From contig NZ_JAJEJV010000004.1 of NCBI RefSeq assembly GCF_021390675.1, positions 1 to 64,000 of the forward strand: a stretch of DNA of 64,000 nucleotides, read 5' to 3'. A program made the position numbers and the translations under genes. The notes below the pieces were generated by a model. It worked only from the letters and a program-made list of their open reading frames with translations. It ran no database searches and had not been told where the DNA came from. The DNA comes from Dyella sp. 2HG41-7 (GTDB lineage: Bacteria > Pseudomonadota > Gammaproteobacteria > Xanthomonadales > Rhodanobacteraceae). Below, in pieces: positions 62,024 to 64,000 of the stretch (the first letter of the stretch is position 1; every line of letters starts with the position of its first letter).

Positions 62024-64000
62024 TCACAAATGGATGCGCACACCCGCGGTAAAGGTCTGATCGTAAAATTCTCGCTGGATCGGACGCCCGTTGTTGGACG
62101 TTTCCGTAAAGCGAAGCTTGGTGTTGGTCAGGTTTTTCGCGCCGAAATACACCGAAAAGGTATCGTTGAACGCATAGTTCGCGCCGAAGTCGAGCGACGT
62201 GCGCGCCGATGAATACTGATCGGCATAGATGCTCGATGGCGTACCGTCCGCATTGGTATACAGCGGGCCGCCGAGCGCGAATATGTTCTTGCTCTCGTAA
62301 TACGCGCCAAGATCCAACCGCAGACCCCTGTATTCGTACGTAAACCCTACATTGGCGGTATCGCGCGACGTCGACGGCAACATCGAATACACGCCAGGGT
62401 GGATCTGAATGCGCGAATCGACGTAGGTGAAATTGGTATTGATGCCCAGGCCGCTTAACGCGCCTGGCAACCAGCGGAAGCGATCGACATAAGCCAGCTG
62501 CAATCCGCGCGCGAACGCCGAGGAAATATTTTCATAGCTGCTGAACGTCACCAGCGTACCCGGCGCAAACACATCCAGAATGCCGACGGGATTGTTGATC
62601 GTCTGAATCGACGCCAACGGCACGATGTAGTTGGTCAGCTCCTTGTCGAAGAAGCCCGCGTACGCAAGGCCGCCTTCGGGCAGGTAATACTCGAAAGACG
62701 CATCGATATTGTCGCTATAGGTCGGCTTGAGCGAAGGGTTGCCTTGCGACACCACGTCGTTGACATCGTCCACCTGCGTCGACGGCGTCACCTGTTGGAA
62801 GCCTGGACGCGCAATGGTCTTGGAATACACCACGCGGCCGATCATGTCGGGTTGAAAACTGTACTTCACTTGGAACGACGGAAATACGTTGCCGTAATTT
62901 CGCTGGATGATATTGGGTGAGAAACTGACCAAGTTGCCGTTACTGGTCACGATATTCAGGCCTTCGTAGCGCGCACGCGTCGCTTCGTAACGTACGCCGC
63001 CGAGAATGCTCAGCTTGTCGACCGGTTGGAATTGATATTCGGCGTACCCGGCAAAGATGTTTTCGCGATCGCGCCCATACGACTGCAAGTCGGCCAGGTA
63101 ATCATTCGCCGTATTTTCTACGAAGGCGCTGGGATTGTTGTTGAACAAACCGATGATCTGCTCTGGATTGATCAACGGACCGATGTCGTAATGATTGTCG
63201 TAATAGGTGATCGGACCACCCTGCACAAGATCGGATAGCGCATATGCGGGCGGGTTGTAGTCGAAGTTGTCCTGCGAATTATGGCGGCTGCGCAGTCGAG
63301 CGTTCACGCCGAATTTGAGGAACTCGTCCGTGCTGGTGGAAAACCAATGCGCGGGCACCGTGACGTTGTCGCCGAGATTGTATTCCTGATCGTGATCGTG
63401 CTCGGTGCCATTGCTGAAGTCGCTCAACGTATAACCGCTCGGGTTGGCGGGATTCTGACCCTGTACGATGCTGTAGCTTGGATAGTTGGGTCGCGTGATG
63501 TTGTCGTACGCCACGATCGCTTGGCCGGAGCCGTCGGGATTGCCGGGATTCGGGCTGCCATTGACGAAGTTGGAGTTGTAGTTGTACGGCATGTTGTACG
63601 AACCGATCGACATCGCCAGGTGATAATCGGTGCGCCAGCTGTGGAAATCGTTCTGGCCGCCGATCATCGCCACGCGCGAATCGATCATTTCCTTTTCGTG
63701 CTGATTCGCGCGCTGATACGTGGCGTCATCGATCAGACCGTTGGGATTGTTCGGATCGGCCACCGGCGCGCCGGCGAAATTGAAGATCAGATTGTCGCGA
63801 CTCTTGCGCTCGGTATAGCCGGCGTCGAAGTAGCGCGCAAACCACTTGTTGTCGTCGTCCGGCTGAAAATCGAACTCCACGCCGTAACCATGACGCGTGC
63901 GATGGTAGTTGTAGTAACGCTGATCCAGCGCTGCGAACGCCTTATCCGGCACACCTGCGCCTTGTTGATCGACATAACCCGCTTCGACGTCGTCGATGGC
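62024..64000 (-). CDS. TonB-dependent receptor, N-terminus beyond window
   Basis: The C-terminal 658 residues of an outer-membrane TonB-dependent receptor; the frame stays open to the window edge, so the plug and start lie outside. Barrel features include GVRYEATRARYEGLN, VFPSFQVKYSFQPD, ASFEYYLPEGGLAYAGFFDKEL and FGAKNLTNTKLRF. The type resembles the Xanthomonas/Caulobacter receptors for carbohydrates or other large nutrients. It ends TAGVRIHL, lacking the usual terminal Phe/Trp. It is the first visible gene of the receptor-YncE-phosphatase series. Confidence 0.92.
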   Translation of the reverse strand, partial: AIDDVEAGYVDQQGAGVPDKAFAALDQRYYNYHRTRHGYGVEFDFQPDDDNKWFARYFDAGYTERKSRDNLIFNFAGAPVADPNNPNGLIDDATYQRANQHEKEMIDSRVAMIGGQNDFHSWRTDYHLAMSIGSYNMPYNYNSNFVNGSPNPGNPDGSGQAIVAYDNITRPNYPSYSIVQGQNPANPSGYTLSDFSNGTEHDHDQEYNLGDNVTVPAHWFSTSTDEFLKFGVNARLRSRHNSQDNFDYNPPAYALSDLVQGGPITYYDNHYDIGPLINPEQIIGLFNNNPSAFVENTANDYLADLQSYGRDRENIFAGYAEYQFQPVDKLSILGGVRYEATRARYEGLNIVTSNGNLVSFSPNIIQRNYGNVFPSFQVKYSFQPDMIGRVVYSKTIARPGFQQVTPSTQVDDVNDVVSQGNPSLKPTYSDNIDASFEYYLPEGGLAYAGFFDKELTNYIVPLASIQTINNPVGILDVFAPGTLVTFSSYENISSAFARGLQLAYVDRFRWLPGALSGLGINTNFTYVDSRIQIHPGVYSMLPSTSRDTANVGFTYEYRGLRLDLGAYYESKNIFALGGPLYTNADGTPSSIYADQYSSARTSLDFGANYAFNDTFSVYFGAKNLTNTKLRFTETSNNGRPIQREFYDQTFTAGVRIHL

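Noticed and set aside
1-64000. CRISPR arrays, transposases, integrases, prophage or tRNA genes
   Set aside because: None was recognised by eye; no spaced direct-repeat array, no DDE or integrase motif and no cloverleaf with flanking CCA was noticed. A tRNAscan run could still find a missed tRNA.

Overview
The window looks like a chromosome segment of a gammaproteobacterium of the Xanthomonadales, most likely Rhodanobacteraceae (Dyella, Luteibacter or Rhodanobacter type). The basis is the high-GC coding style, the core gene order (rrn leader-tyrS-M23 peptidase-anmK; radC, coaBC, dut, algC; argS-SPOR protein; speA/speE), and the many TonB-dependent receptors and secreted hydrolases. Genus assignment is inference. 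No tRNA gene, CRISPR array, transposase or prophage gene was seen.

1-13.2 kb is housekeeping. The left edge holds a recognisable rRNA operon promoter and antitermination leader reading out of the window. Then come tyrS, a murein peptidase with anmK and an AmpG-type permease (wall turnover and recycling), exonuclease III, pyrE, and the coaBC-dut-algC operon facing radC. The algC product carries a membrane-anchored N-terminal extension.

13.2-32.4 kb is mixed core: argS and an FtsN-like SPOR protein; an operon for 3-hydroxybutyrate/acetoacetate metabolism with a patatin lipase; speA and speE (polyamines) separated by a 190-bp near-palindromic repeat; an orphan ParA; a SixA-like phosphatase; YceI; a phospholipase D lipoprotein; and the nitrogen regulators ntrB/ntrC with NtrC-like sites at the ntrB start.

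32.4-44 kb is an accessory stretch of small regulator-plus-enzyme modules: an alpha/beta hydrolase behind a perfect palindrome, DoxX/NmrA/LysR, TetR facing an SDR gene through a textbook promoter-operator, a reductase, a DHFR-like protein, MarR, an MFS pump, an arsR-arsC-aquaporin arsenic operon, and an ArsR-SRPBCC pair. A REP-like repeat lies at the end.

44-64 kb is an export and scavenging region. It has two S53 (sedolisin) proteases, a secreted isoamylase, a FecI-FecR sigma/anti-sigma pair, a TonB receptor with an STN signalling domain, a polysaccharide deacetylase, and a histidine acid phosphatase (phytase family) with a YncE-like propeller and a second TonB receptor cut by the window edge.

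The most novel-looking signals are two intergenic small-RNA candidates, 13208-13320 (-) and 39066-39172 (+). Both have stem-loops with C/U-rich loops complementary to Shine-Dalgarno sequences and end in an intrinsic terminator. In layout they resemble the C-rich-loop riboregulators known from Xanthomonas (sX13).
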